Assembly: GCA_947504725.1 (NCBI GenBank)
Contig: CANNHN010000002.1
Span: 248,001 to 312,000, forward strand
Length of the DNA: 64,000 nt
Reading direction: 5' to 3'
Source of the DNA: Bacteroidota bacterium
GTDB lineage: Bacteria; Bacteroidota; Bacteroidia; 2-12-FULL-35-15
Numbering within the stretch: the stretch's first letter is position 1; the number at the start of each line of letters is the position of its first letter. A model generated the notes under the pieces. It was not told where the DNA came from. It made no database searches and saw only the letters and a program-made list of their open reading frames with translations. Positions 39,343-47,975 of the stretch are shown here, piece by piece. Made by a program: the position numbers and the translations under genes.

Positions 39343-39514
39343 AGGGTTTCATTTTGATTCCTAAAATAAGATTTAGGACTATCAAAACGCATACGAAAAC
39401 ATCCCTTAAATAAATTTTAGGTTTAGAAAATTTCACGAAAATGTCCTTGAAATAAAATTGAGCGATTTGAATTGTGAGCATAAAAAAACCACCGAATTGG
39501 TGGTTAATATTTGG

Positions 39515-39542
39515 CTGTCATCCTAATCGAAGTCGAAGGATT
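39515..39542. repeat. Dispersed repeat at the end of the methyltransferase gene
   Basis: CTGTCATCCTAATCGAAGTC and the following bases belong to the GTCAT...CGAAG class of intergenic repeats seen elsewhere in the window, and the unit reaches the stop codon at 39541. Confidence 0.45.
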
Positions 39543-40425
39543 ATTTCTTGCTGATTAGATAAATCTGACTAGAATAAGTCTTACCAGATTTGATCGCAGA
39601 GAGGTTAGATAGGAGTCCGTTCCACGTGGAACGTAGGATGTTTGTTTTGCCCGTTTTTATCTTCTCGCTGAGCATAGAAACATAGAACGAATCAAATACC
39701 ATTGGGAGAACTTTAAACACTTTTAAATCGTGTTTCTGGAACAATGAATCAACATCTTTTGGGGTAAAGTGGTAAAGGTGACGAGGAACATCGTACGCGG
39801 CCCACTGTTCTTTATAAATCTTTGCGTCTAGCGAGTTGCAGTTTGGAACAGCGATAATGATGATTCCGTTGGGCTTAATTAATCGTTTTAACTCCTCTAC
39901 TCTTTCGTTTAATTTGGGTACATGTTCGAGAACATGCCACATGGAAATAATATCAAAACTGGCATCAGAAAGGTTCTTTAATTCGCCTTCATCTCTCACG
40001 TCCAAACCATAATTTTTGATCGCCATTTGACGAGCATCTGAATCGGGTTCAATTCCAATTGTGTTCCATTTTGCACTTTTGCAGGTGTTCAAAAACTCAC
40101 CTGTTCCACATCCAATATCCAAAATATTTCCTGTTTTAAAGTACTTCGAAATGAGCTGAAGTTTCTTCAATAAAGTATATTTTCTGACAGACTGATAGGT
40201 TGAATTAATGAATCCTTTTTTGGTGTTTGAATGAGAAACGTAGTCCTCCGATTTATAATATTTGCCCAAATCTTTTTCTTCGGGACGAGGATTTGTGAAC
40301 TTAAATCCACATGATTCGCACTCAACAATTTGGAACGTTTCACGTGAAACAGTATGATCAACACAAGCCAAAAAAGGCTTGTTTCGAATCGAATTACATA
40401 CAGGGCATTGTTCTAATTTCTCCAT
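39541..40425 (-). CDS. Class I SAM-dependent methyltransferase with N-terminal zinc ribbon
   Basis: The protein has 294 residues from the ATG at 40425. The frame is open to a GTG at 40467, but those extra residues would be encoded by a dispersed repeat and a parS site. The N terminus has two CxxC pairs (CPVC at 7-10, and CESCGFKF near 40), a zinc ribbon. The methyltransferase core follows: ILDIGCGTGEFL (SAM loop), GIEPDSDA, and ISMWHVLEHVPKL. Many family members act on sugars or quinones; the substrate here is unknown. Two parS palindromes lie within the coding sequence, reading VSRET (40337-40350) and STWN (39619-39632). It sits beside mnmG in the origin region. Confidence 0.88.
   Translation of the reverse strand: MEKLEQCPVCNSIRNKPFLACVDHTVSRETFQIVECESCGFKFTNPRPEEKDLGKYYKSEDYVSHSNTKKGFINSTYQSVRKYTLLKKLQLISKYFKTGNILDIGCGTGEFLNTCKSAKWNTIGIEPDSDARQMAIKNYGLDVRDEGELKNLSDASFDIISMWHVLEHVPKLNERVEELKRLIKPNGIIIIAVPNCNSLDAKIYKEQWAAYDVPRHLYHFTPKDVDSLFQKHDLKVFKVLPMVFDSFYVSMLSEKIKTGKTNILRSTWNGLLSNLSAIKSGKTYSSQIYLISKK
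39619..39632. promoter_or_regulatory. parS site 2, inside the methyltransferase gene
   Basis: GTTCCACGTGGAAC is a perfect 14-bp palindrome matching the parS consensus. On the coding strand it reads through R-S-T-W-N near the C terminus of the methyltransferase. Confidence 0.85.
40337..40350. promoter_or_regulatory. parS site 3, inside the methyltransferase gene
   Basis: GTTTCACGTGAAAC is identical to the core of the classic parS sequence. It reads V-S-R-E-T in the methyltransferase N-terminal region. Confidence 0.88.
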
Positions 40426-40450
40426 TTCTCGGCTCCGCTCGAAATGACAA
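40425..40450. repeat. Dispersed GC-rich repeat, copy A
   Basis: TTTCTCGGCTCCGCTCGAAA followed by TGACAA. It abuts the methyltransferase start codon and lies 11 bp from parS site 4. Near-identical copies occur at 42803, 44818, 49743 and, more loosely, 49872. Confidence 0.75.
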
Positions 40451-40460
40451 GCGAAGGTCT

Positions 40461-40474
40461 GTTCCACGTGGAAC
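40461..40474. promoter_or_regulatory. parS site 4, upstream of the methyltransferase gene
   Basis: GTTCCACGTGGAAC is a perfect parS palindrome between the methyltransferase start and the end of the small unknown gene at 40479. Confidence 0.86.
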
Positions 40475-40478
40475 CTAC

Positions 40479-40850
40479 TTAGTTATTCTTGATATAATTT
40501 AAAATAAACGTGTGGTGTTCGCCATAATAAACGTCCTTATCCATCTTGGCATTTATATAATAAATCTGCTCACCTATTGTTTGTTTCGGTCCACAATTCT
40601 TTCTCAAAGATTCAAAAACTGTTGTACATATTTGCTCCCCATTCTTCCTTAAAAAGAGAGTGGGGCGGTTGCCTCTTTGCCACCAAAAATCAAAATCAAT
40701 TGTTCCGTTTGAGTATACCATGTGGTTCTCAGAGCCCTCAAAAGTTGACTCCAATTTAAAGCCTTCTTTAATAAAAAGATCGCTCAAATAATATCTAACG
40801 TCTCTTGCGTTTGCGTTTGTTATCCAAAAAAGGTTGCTTAATATTCCCAT
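40479..40850 (-). CDS. Small cytosolic protein of unknown function in the parS zone
   Basis: The protein has 123 residues with no signal peptide or membrane segment. It is a mixed alpha/beta protein with many aromatic residues: VRYYLSDLFIKEGFKLES, IDFDFWWQRGNRPTLFLRK and DVYYGEHHTFILNYIKNN. No known motif was recognised. It lies tightly between parS sites 4 and 5, downstream of mnmG (14 bp from its stop) and upstream of the methyltransferase, all leftward. Base composition resembles its neighbours, so recent transfer is not suggested. Function is unknown. Confidence 0.65.
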   Translation of the reverse strand: MGILSNLFWITNANARDVRYYLSDLFIKEGFKLESTFEGSENHMVYSNGTIDFDFWWQRGNRPTLFLRKNGEQICTTVFESLRKNCGPKQTIGEQIYYINAKMDKDVYYGEHHTFILNYIKNN

Positions 40851-40851
40851 T

Positions 40852-40865
40852 GTTTCACGTGAAAC
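40852..40865. promoter_or_regulatory. parS site 5, between mnmG and the small unknown gene
   Basis: GTTTCACGTGAAAC is a perfect parS core. Its last base is the first base of the mnmG stop codon complement, so the site sits exactly in the 14-bp gap between the two genes. Confidence 0.88.
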
Positions 40866-42769
40866 TATCTACCTAAATAAACCATTAAAATGGAAATATC
40901 TGATGGAGTAATTCCTGATATTCTTGATGCTTGTCCAATTGTTCTTGGACGAACTTTTGTTAATTTTTCACGAGCCTCTTTCGATAAAGATGTTAGTCGG
41001 ATGTAATCAAAATCATCATGCAAAACTAAATCTTCTAATCGAGTTTGCTTGTCGGCTAACTCGTGTTCTTTAGAAATATATCCTTCGTACTTCATTAAAA
41101 TTTCTGCCTGCTCAATGCTCTCCATATCAAATTGAGAAATGAATTCTTTCACCTTTTCAGATGCAATGGCAAAGTCCAAAAGTGTAATTGTTGGACGAGT
41201 TAAAACGCCAAACATTTTTACTTTTTGAGAAGTAGGAGCGGAGCCAATTGTTTCCAAAACTGGATTAATATCACTTGGATCAATGCTTTCTTTTTTGAAA
41301 TAAGAGATAATGTCGTTCGTGTTTTTTTGTTTGATTTGAACACGATCCATGCGTTCCTTTTTAGCCAACCCCAATTCAAATGATTTAGGAGTTAGACGTA
41401 TATCTGCATTGTCCTGACGCAACAAAATTCTATACTCTGCACGAGAAGTAAACATGCGATAAGGTTCATCTGTGCCCTTCGTTACCAAATCGTCTATTAA
41501 AACGCCTATATATGCCTCAGAACGTTGAAGAATAAATGGCTCTCTGCTATTAATTTTTAAATGCGCATTGATTCCTGCCATCAAACCTTGGCAAGCTGCT
41601 TCTTCATATCCTGTCGTTCCGTTAATCTGTCCAGCGAAATACAAGTTGTTTACAAGCTTTGTTTCAAGCGTTAAATTCAATTGCTGAGGAGGAAAATAAT
41701 CGTACTCAATTGCATAACCTGGACGGAACATTTTAACGTTCTCAAATCCTGGGATTAATTTTAAAGCTTTGTATTGAACATCTTCGGGCAGGGAAGTAGA
41801 GAAACCGTTTACATAGATTTCAACAGTATTCCATCCTTCTGGTTCAACAAATATTTGATGCCTATCACGTTCTGCAAAACGGGTAATTTTATCTTCTATG
41901 CTTGGACAATATCTTGGACCAAGTCCTTGAATTCTTCCAGAAAACATCGGTGATTTTTCAAAACCAGTTCTTAAAATTTTGTGAACAGCTTCGTTTGTAT
42001 AGGTTGTAAAACAAGGGATTTGGCCTTCTGGACCGTTTTTAAAAGCATCTTTTCTTTCTACTTTAAAACCGAATTGATCCACATCTAAATAAGAAAACTT
42101 ATTTGGGTTTTCGTCACCGTGTTGAACCTCCATTTTAGAATAATCTAAGGAACGACCATCCACTCGGGGAGGCGTCCCTGTCTTCATTCTACCTGCTTCA
42201 AAACCTAATTTTACTAATTGTTCTGTAATTCCTGTGGATGACTTTTCACCCGCTCTTCCGCCACCATATTGCTTTTCTCCTAAGTGAATCAATCCATTTA
42301 AAAAGGTACCATTGGTTAAAACCACTGATTTTCCTCGTATTTCAATGTCCATTCCGGTGATTACACCTTTTACAACATTGTCTTCAACGATTAAAGATTT
42401 TACCATATCCTGCCAGAAATCCAAGTTGGGCGTGGCTTCCAGCATTAATCTCCATTCTTCAGCAAATTTCCATCGATCACTTTGTGCTCTAGGACTCCAC
42501 ATGGCTGGGCCTTTTGAGCGATTTAACATTCTAAATTGAACAGCAGTTTTGTCTGTTACAATTCCTGAATATCCTCCCAAAGCATCTATTTCACGTACAA
42601 TCTGACCTTTTGCAATTCCACCCATAGCAGGATTACAGCTCATTTGAGCTATTGTCTGCATATTCATGGTTATCAACAATGTTGAAGAACCCATGTTTGC
42701 AGCAGCAGCAGCAGCTTCACAACCTGCGTGACCAGCACCAACAACTATAACATCGTATTCTTTAAACAT
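40865..42769 (-). CDS. mnmG: tRNA uridine-5-carboxymethylaminomethyl modification enzyme MnmG (GidA)
   Basis: The protein has 634 residues, full length. The N-terminal FAD loop is [12 protein letters not shown] (about 9-20). Other family marks are [35 protein letters not shown], the catalytic-cysteine region [10 protein letters not shown] (near 275), and the C-terminal helical domain that binds MnmE, with [15 protein letters not shown] at the end. With MnmE it installs 5-carboxymethylaminomethyl on the wobble uridine of several tRNAs. In many bacteria the gene lies next to the replication origin, as the neighbouring parS and DnaA-box clusters suggest here. Confidence 0.97.
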   Translation of the reverse strand: MFKEYDVIVVGAGHAGCEAAAAAANMGSSTLLITMNMQTIAQMSCNPAMGGIAKGQIVREIDALGGYSGIVTDKTAVQFRMLNRSKGPAMWSPRAQSDRWKFAEEWRLMLEATPNLDFWQDMVKSLIVEDNVVKGVITGMDIEIRGKSVVLTNGTFLNGLIHLGEKQYGGGRAGEKSSTGITEQLVKLGFEAGRMKTGTPPRVDGRSLDYSKMEVQHGDENPNKFSYLDVDQFGFKVERKDAFKNGPEGQIPCFTTYTNEAVHKILRTGFEKSPMFSGRIQGLGPRYCPSIEDKITRFAERDRHQIFVEPEGWNTVEIYVNGFSTSLPEDVQYKALKLIPGFENVKMFRPGYAIEYDYFPPQQLNLTLETKLVNNLYFAGQINGTTGYEEAACQGLMAGINAHLKINSREPFILQRSEAYIGVLIDDLVTKGTDEPYRMFTSRAEYRILLRQDNADIRLTPKSFELGLAKKERMDRVQIKQKNTNDIISYFKKESIDPSDINPVLETIGSAPTSQKVKMFGVLTRPTITLLDFAIASEKVKEFISQFDMESIEQAEILMKYEGYISKEHELADKQTRLEDLVLHDDFDYIRLTSLSKEAREKLTKVRPRTIGQASRISGITPSDISILMVYLGR

Positions 42770-42802
42770 TTTTTATTTTTAAAAAGTCTGTAAAAGTAGT
42801 GA

Positions 42803-42828
42803 TTTCTCGGCTTCGCTCGAAATGACAA
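42803..42828. repeat. Dispersed GC-rich repeat, copy B
   Basis: TTTCTCGGCTTCGCTCGAAA then TGACAA, one base different from copy A. It lies between the mnmG start and the nadA stop, followed at 42838-42870 by a stretch of almost pure A and T. Confidence 0.75.
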
Positions 42829-42881
42829 GGACTTCAATAATTATATATTATATAATTTATTAATAATCAGATAGTTACAAT

Positions 42882-43868
42882 TTATAATCCAAATTGTTTA
42901 GAAAGATCAAGCATTCTAATAATTGGTTTCTTTGCTTTTTCAATTAAATCAGCGGACAATATAATTTCTGGTTGTTCGTGTTTAAGGCAATTATAAAGCT
43001 TTTCAAGCGTGTTTAATTTCATGTGAGGACAATTATTACAAGCACAAGAATTATTCGGTGGAGCTGGTATAAACGTCTTATCCGGATTCTTTTTTTGCAT
43101 CTGATGAATAATGCCTGATTCAGTCGCAACAATAAATTCTTTTGCTGAAGATTTAGATGCGTAATTTAATATACCTGTTGTACTACCAATATAATCTGCT
43201 ATTTCGAGAAGATTGGCTTCACACTCAGGATGTGCTAACAAAATTGCTCCAGGATGTTTATTTTTTAATTTTACTATTTTCTCTAATGAAAAAATTTCGT
43301 GAACCATACATGCTCCATCCCAAAGCAACATATTTCTTCCTGTTTTTTTATTTATGTATGCACCTAAATTTTTATCTGGAGCAAATATTATTTTTTGATC
43401 TTTTGGAAGACTTTCAACAATTTGAACGGCATTTGTTGAAGTACAAACTATATCAGTTAACGTTTTTAAATCAGCTGAACAATTGATGTAAGAAATAACT
43501 AAATAATCAGGATGAAGTTTTTTGAATTCCGCAAATTTATCTGCTGGGCAAGAATCTGCTAATGAACATCCCGCTCTTAAATCTGGTAATAAAACTTTTT
43601 TGTTAGGCGAAAGAATTTTTGCAGTTTCGGCCATAAAATGAACTCCAGCAAACACAATGATGTCGGCACTTGTTTTTGCAGCTTCCTGTGATAAACCCAG
43701 GCTATCTCCGATGTAATCGGCAATGTCTTGAATGTCAGCATCCTGGTAGTAGTGGGCGAGTATGATTGCATTTTTTTCTTTTTTGAGCTTGTTTATTTCA
43801 GCAAACAAATCTAGAGAAAAATCAATCGGAATATCAAGAAAGCCTTTTGTTTTTAAATCATCACCCAT
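42882..43868 (-). CDS. nadA: Quinolinate synthase A (4Fe-4S enzyme)
   Basis: The protein has 328 residues. NadA marks are [38 protein letters not shown] and the three Cys ligands of the 4Fe-4S cluster: [31 protein letters not shown] and [14 protein letters not shown]. It condenses iminoaspartate with dihydroxyacetone phosphate to quinolinate, the second step of NAD synthesis. nadB and nadC are not in the window. It is the first leftward gene next to the proposed origin gap, with mnmG 112 bp downstream. Confidence 0.96.
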   Translation of the reverse strand: MGDDLKTKGFLDIPIDFSLDLFAEINKLKKEKNAIILAHYYQDADIQDIADYIGDSLGLSQEAAKTSADIIVFAGVHFMAETAKILSPNKKVLLPDLRAGCSLADSCPADKFAEFKKLHPDYLVISYINCSADLKTLTDIVCTSTNAVQIVESLPKDQKIIFAPDKNLGAYINKKTGRNMLLWDGACMVHEIFSLEKIVKLKNKHPGAILLAHPECEANLLEIADYIGSTTGILNYASKSSAKEFIVATESGIIHQMQKKNPDKTFIPAPPNNSCACNNCPHMKLNTLEKLYNCLKHEQPEIILSADLIEKAKKPIIRMLDLSKQFGL

Positions 43869-44373
43869 AATAACAATATTCTTTTTTATTTTAAATATTT
43901 AAAAATTTGTTGTTGTTGTTGGTCTGTTAGTTGAGTGTAAAAAAAAACAACAAAAGCATTGCAATAATGAGTTCTAACATTCAACCAACAACAATTAAAA
44001 AGTTCTTAGCGTGTAACGTGTTGAACACTAGATTTGTTTAGGTTTATCAACAGACTGTTAGTATACTTTTCATCTAATAACTTCTCTGCAAAATTACATT
44101 AATTTATGTTACCAAATTGTTGATTAATGGTGTTAAATTCTAAAAAGAAAATGCTTGTGAATCCAAAAATTAATACAAGGAATATCTTGTTTTAACAAAG
44201 CAAGAAAAATGTTCTACACATTTACAACAAAACCTTTTGTTATCAACAGAAACCGTGTTGATAAAATAAAAACCAGACGCCTAGTTATCAGCACTTTATT
44301 TTTCAACTTTACAACCGTGTTCACAAGCCTAAAAAGCTGTTAATAACGTTGTAAAAACACTAAAATAATCAAA
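43869..44373. other. Candidate replication origin (oriC) region
   Basis: A 505-bp gene-free, AT-rich gap between the divergent nadA and rpiB genes. It holds several DnaA-box-like nonamers: TTATCAACA at 44044-44052 and 44240-44248, TGTTGATAA (its inverse) at 44256-44264, TTATCAGCA at 44285-44293, TGTTAATAA at 44338-44346 and TGTTGATTA at 44118-44126. Short A/T tracts (for example 43876-43913) could be the unwinding element. The parS cluster lies 3.0-4.5 kb away, and gene direction switches from leftward to rightward here. DnaA itself is not in the window. Confidence 0.65.
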
Positions 44374-44808
44374 ATGAAGATAGCGATTGGTTGCGATCAC
44401 GCAGCATTTTCTTTAAAAGAAAAACTAAAACCCTACTTAGTATCAAAAGGTTATGAGATAAAAGATTTTGGATGCTATTCAGAAGAGCGTGCCGACTATC
44501 CAGATTTTGCTCATCCGGTTGCAAATGCTGTAGAAAGCAAAGAGTTTGATTTAGGTCTATTAATGTGTGGAAGCGGAAACGGAATAAACATGACCGCCAA
44601 TAAACACAAAGGAATTCGCTCAGCATTGTGCTGGAACGCAGAAATAGCAGAGCTTGCGCGACAACACAACGATGCAAACATTTTAACTTTACCAGCAAGA
44701 TATATGAGCGAAGAAGAAGCAAAAAAATGTATTGATGTGTTTTATACTACAGCATTTGAAGGTGGTAGACATAGCGATAGAGTAAAGAAGATTAGCGAAG
44801 GCTGCTAG
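44374..44808 (+). CDS. rpiB: Ribose 5-phosphate isomerase B
   Basis: The protein has 144 residues, standard for RpiB. Visible marks are IGCDHAAF (Asp8, His9) at the N terminus, YPDFAHPVANAV, the catalytic Cys65 in LMCGSGNGI, and the C-terminal GRHSDRVKKI. It interconverts ribose 5-phosphate and ribulose 5-phosphate in the cytoplasm as part of the pentose phosphate pathway. It is the first rightward gene beside the proposed origin gap. A dispersed repeat follows its stop, so it is probably transcribed alone. Confidence 0.96.
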   Translation: MKIAIGCDHAAFSLKEKLKPYLVSKGYEIKDFGCYSEERADYPDFAHPVANAVESKEFDLGLLMCGSGNGINMTANKHKGIRSALCWNAEIAELARQHNDANILTLPARYMSEEEAKKCIDVFYTTAFEGGRHSDRVKKISEGC

Positions 44809-44817
44809 GCGCCAACG

Positions 44818-44843
44818 CTTCTCGGCTCCGCTCGAAGTGACAA
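44818..44843. repeat. Dispersed GC-rich repeat, copy C
   Basis: CTTCTCGGCTCCGCTCGAAG then TGACAA, immediately after the rpiB stop codon and before the M28 peptidase gene. Confidence 0.75.
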
Positions 44844-44873
44844 AAAACAAACAGATTAGTGCGCAGAGAAAAC

Positions 44874-46415
44874 ATGATTAAAAAAACAATTTTTCTTTTA
44901 TTATTCCCATCACTTCTTTTTGCACAACAAAAAGACACAACAGCCATTCGTTATTCTACTATTATTACGGCCTCCGAAATGAGCAAAAATCTGCACGTGT
45001 TGGCATCTGATGAATATGAAGGCAGAGAAACAGGGAAGAAAGGGCAGAAGATGGCGGCAGAATATCTTTCCAATCAATTCAAGAGCTTTGGAATTCCTCC
45101 TTATAAAGAGAACACCTATTATCAAACCTATCCGCTAAACATGATATTGCCTGTTCCGGCAGACGTGATGATTAACGAAAAGAAATATATTGGAAACAAA
45201 GACTATTACAACTTTCCAGGAATAACAGAACAAACGATTTTAACATCAAAAGTCTTGTTTTTAGGTTATGGAATACAAGACGACAACTATAACGATTATA
45301 AAGGCGTTGATGTAAGTGGAAAAACGATTATGATTTTATCGGGCGAACCTTATGGTGCAGACGGAAACTCGTTGATTACAAAAAACAAAGACGCATCTCA
45401 ATGGACAACGCGCCAACGAAACAAATCAGAAAAAGCTAAAGACGCTGGAGCAGCAGCAATTTTAATTGTTGTAGAGGATGTACAAAAAGGAATTGCCGAC
45501 AACAAACATCGCTTGGAATCGTCCTCATTGAAACTAGAATTGTCTAGAAAAGAAGCGCCAGTAATTTATATTTCGAAAGAAATGGCGAACTCGATTCTGA
45601 AAAAAACAACAACCGAAAAAATTATCACGAAAATTTCGAAGAGCGGGAAACCGCTGAAAATAAAGGCAAAATCCAACCTTGTGATTGATGTAAAAAACAA
45701 CGTACAAAAAATTGAAGCAGAAAATGTTTTAGGTTTTGTAGAAGGAACAGACTTAAAAGAAGAGATCATTGTTATTACCGCACACTACGATCATTTAGGA
45801 AAAGAAGGCGATGTGGTTTATAATGGAGCGGACGATGATGGTTCCGGAACAGTTGCAGTAATCAACCTTGCACAAGCGTTCGCGAAAGCAAAAAAAGAAG
45901 GACGCGGTCCGCGCAGAAGCATGTTGTTTATGCCCGTTTCCGGAGAAGAGAAAGGATTGTTAGGCTCTGCTTATTATACCGAAAATCCTGTTTATCCATT
46001 AAAGAACACCGTTTGCGATTTGAATATTGATATGATTGGACGACTAGACGAAAATCACGAAAAGAACTCGAACTACTTGTATTTAATAGGTTCTGATAAG
46101 TTGAGTTCACAATTGCACAACGTAAGTGAACAAGCAAACAAAACGTATACGAATATAGAATTAGATTATACTTTCAACGATGAAAAAGACAAAAACCGTT
46201 TTTATTATCGCTCCGACCACTACAATTTCGCGAAAAAAGGAATTCCTGTCATCTTCTATTTCAACGGTGTTCACGCGGATTACCATAAAGAAACAGACGA
46301 AGTACAGAAAATAGATTTTAATAAAATGGAAAAAATTACCCGCTTGGTTTTTTTCACAGCATGGGAATTAGCGAATAGAGATGAGAGGATTGTAGTAGAT
46401 TCTAATAAGAAGTAA
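44874..46415 (+). CDS. Secreted M28-family metallopeptidase with PA domain
   Basis: The protein has 513 residues from the ATG at 44874, which is followed directly by a signal peptide (cleavage near LLFAQ). A protease-associated (PA) domain is inserted at about 90-255 (with GYGIQDDNYNDYKGVDV and DAGAAAILIVV). The M28 zinc peptidase follows: TAHYDHLG, GADDDGSG, PVSGEEKGLLGS, NIDMIGRLDE and RSDHYNFA supply the five metal ligands and the catalytic Glu. Family members remove N-terminal amino acids from peptides in the periplasm or outside the cell. No sorting domain is seen, so it is likely periplasmic. A palindromic hairpin follows its stop. Confidence 0.93.
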   Translation: MIKKTIFLLLFPSLLFAQQKDTTAIRYSTIITASEMSKNLHVLASDEYEGRETGKKGQKMAAEYLSNQFKSFGIPPYKENTYYQTYPLNMILPVPADVMINEKKYIGNKDYYNFPGITEQTILTSKVLFLGYGIQDDNYNDYKGVDVSGKTIMILSGEPYGADGNSLITKNKDASQWTTRQRNKSEKAKDAGAAAILIVVEDVQKGIADNKHRLESSSLKLELSRKEAPVIYISKEMANSILKKTTTEKIITKISKSGKPLKIKAKSNLVIDVKNNVQKIEAENVLGFVEGTDLKEEIIVITAHYDHLGKEGDVVYNGADDDGSGTVAVINLAQAFAKAKKEGRGPRRSMLFMPVSGEEKGLLGSAYYTENPVYPLKNTVCDLNIDMIGRLDENHEKNSNYLYLIGSDKLSSQLHNVSEQANKTYTNIELDYTFNDEKDKNRFYYRSDHYNFAKKGIPVIFYFNGVHADYHKETDEVQKIDFNKMEKITRLVFFTAWELANRDERIVVDSNKK

Positions 46416-46416
46416 A

Positions 46417-46456
46417 ACCTCACCCCCAGCCCCTCTCCAGCTGGAGAGGGGAGTAG
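46417..46456. repeat. Palindromic GC-rich repeat, possible terminator
   Basis: Contains a perfect 22-bp palindrome at 46430-46451 (CCCCTCTCCAG/CTGGAGAGGGG), preceded by CCTCACCCCCAG. It lies just after the M28 peptidase stop. A related hairpin (CCCCCT/AGGGGG) occurs at 56628-56643. Confidence 0.7.
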
Positions 46457-46534
46457 AGAAGATTTGATAAAAGGGTTGAGAACAAAAATTAGTAATTAGT
46501 ATTTTTAGTAAAAAACTAGTAATTCGTTGGAAAT

Positions 46535-47917
46535 ATGTCGCACGCAGAAGAATTATTTTTAGAAGCAGCAGAAATAAAATCGTTCGACCTAGAACACCGC
46601 AAAACCATATTGCACAACATTTCGCAGTATGATAAAAAAGTGGTGGAAGGGAAAGAACAGTTTTCGAATTTAGAATTGGCGAAGACGAGAGCAGCTGCAT
46701 TAAAACAAAAATCAATTGAGAATCTTGATAAATATTTAATTGAATTTGAGGCGAATTTTATCAAACGTGGAGGAAAAGTAATTTGGGCGCAGGATGCTGA
46801 AGAGGCCGTGAAAGAAGCGCTTCAAATTATGAAGAAAGCGAAAACGAAAACAGTAGTGAAAGCAAAATCCATGGCAACCGAAGAAATTAATTTCAATGAA
46901 GCGCTGGAAGAACAAGGAATAGAAAGCATTGAAACAGATTTAGGCGAATACATTGTACAGCTCCGTAAAGAGCCACCGTACCATATTGTAACGCCTGCCA
47001 TGCATCTTTCAAAAGAAGAAGTGGCGAAAACATTTCACGAGAAAAAACAAACACCGCTAGAATTTACTCCTGAACAAATTACCAATTTTGTACGCGAAGA
47101 ATTGCGCCTCAGATACAGCAAAGCAGAAGTAGGGGTGAGTGGAGCAAACTTTTTAATTGCCGATGTTGGGGGAATAGCAATTACCGAAAACGAAGGTAAT
47201 GGCTTGATGTCAGCAGCTTTCCCCAAAATTCAAATTGCGATTGTTGGGATAGAAAAAATAATTCCTTCGATTGTAGATGTTGATTTATTTTGGCCACTAC
47301 TTTCTACATACGGAACGGGACAAGGAATTACAGCATACAACACCATTTACACAGGACCAAAACAACAAGGCGAAAATGATGGTCCAGACGAAATGTATGT
47401 GATTCTTTTAGACAATGGAAGAACAAGCGTTTTAGCTGAAACAGAACAACGCAGAGCGCTTTCTTGCATTAAATGTGGTGCTTGTTTAAATGCGTGTCCA
47501 GTTTACCAAACCGTTGGCGGACACACATACGGAACAACTTATAGCGGACCAATTGGTTCCATCATAACGCCCCATTTTAAAGGCGTGGAAGAGTTTAAAC
47601 ATTTGAGTTTTGCTTCTACTATGTGTGGAAAATGTACAGAAGTTTGTCCCGTTAAAATTGATATTCACAAGCTTTTATTGATCAACAGAAAACAATCTGT
47701 TGATATGAAACTGTCTACTAAAACAGAAAATTGGGTATGGCATTTTTGGAAACGCGCCATGCTGAAACGCAGCAAAATGGACAAAGGCGGAGCGAAGTTA
47801 AAAAACTTCATGATCAAGCAGTTCTTCAAAAAAGAATGGGGCGAACGCAGAGACTTACCACAAATGGTGAATAAATCGTTCAATCAAATCTGGCGAGAGC
47901 GGAAGGGGATAAAGTAA
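46535..47917 (+). CDS. lutB: LutB-type iron-sulfur lactate utilisation protein
   Basis: The protein has 460 residues. The N-terminal LUD domain spans about 60-300 (GVSGANFLIADVGGIAITENEGN, FPKIQIAIVGIEKIIPS). A dicluster ferredoxin domain follows, with Cys ligands in CIKCGACLNACPVYQTVGGH and MCGKCTEVCPVKIDIHKLL. LutB belongs to the LutABC L-lactate dehydrogenase complex and probably transfers electrons between clusters. lutA and lutC are not adjacent, which is frequent in this phylum, so the substrate is inferred from the family. It is cytoplasmic or membrane-peripheral. Confidence 0.9.
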   Translation: MSHAEELFLEAAEIKSFDLEHRKTILHNISQYDKKVVEGKEQFSNLELAKTRAAALKQKSIENLDKYLIEFEANFIKRGGKVIWAQDAEEAVKEALQIMKKAKTKTVVKAKSMATEEINFNEALEEQGIESIETDLGEYIVQLRKEPPYHIVTPAMHLSKEEVAKTFHEKKQTPLEFTPEQITNFVREELRLRYSKAEVGVSGANFLIADVGGIAITENEGNGLMSAAFPKIQIAIVGIEKIIPSIVDVDLFWPLLSTYGTGQGITAYNTIYTGPKQQGENDGPDEMYVILLDNGRTSVLAETEQRRALSCIKCGACLNACPVYQTVGGHTYGTTYSGPIGSIITPHFKGVEEFKHLSFASTMCGKCTEVCPVKIDIHKLLLINRKQSVDMKLSTKTENWVWHFWKRAMLKRSKMDKGGAKLKNFMIKQFFKKEWGERRDLPQMVNKSFNQIWRERKGIK

Positions 47918-47975
47918 AGCCGAGTTCTTGCAAAAGTGATTACATAAAATAAAGCAAACGTGTTTGCCATTTCTT

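Larger units (their letters stand above)
38764..39540. other. 777-bp non-coding region between the PLP enzyme and the methyltransferase
   Basis: No convincing gene is present. A short open frame on the minus strand at 39218-39481 lacks any recognised motif. The region holds direct AT-rich copies near 38773-38805 (GAATTATGAATTATAAAT), a large hairpin at 38888-38927, a GC-richer stretch at 38950-39110, a degenerate dispersed repeat at 39163-39205, a near-perfect parS at 39329-39342 and a repeat at 39515-39542. It lies inside the proposed ParB-loading zone. Confidence 0.6.

Noticed and set aside
39218-39481. 87-residue minus-strand frame in the non-coding region
   Set aside because: Covers a parS site, has no recognised motif and ends in low-complexity sequence.
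40426-40467. GTG start extending the methyltransferase gene upstream
   Set aside because: The added residues are translated from parS site 4 and a dispersed repeat; the ATG at 40425 leads straight into the zinc-ribbon domain.
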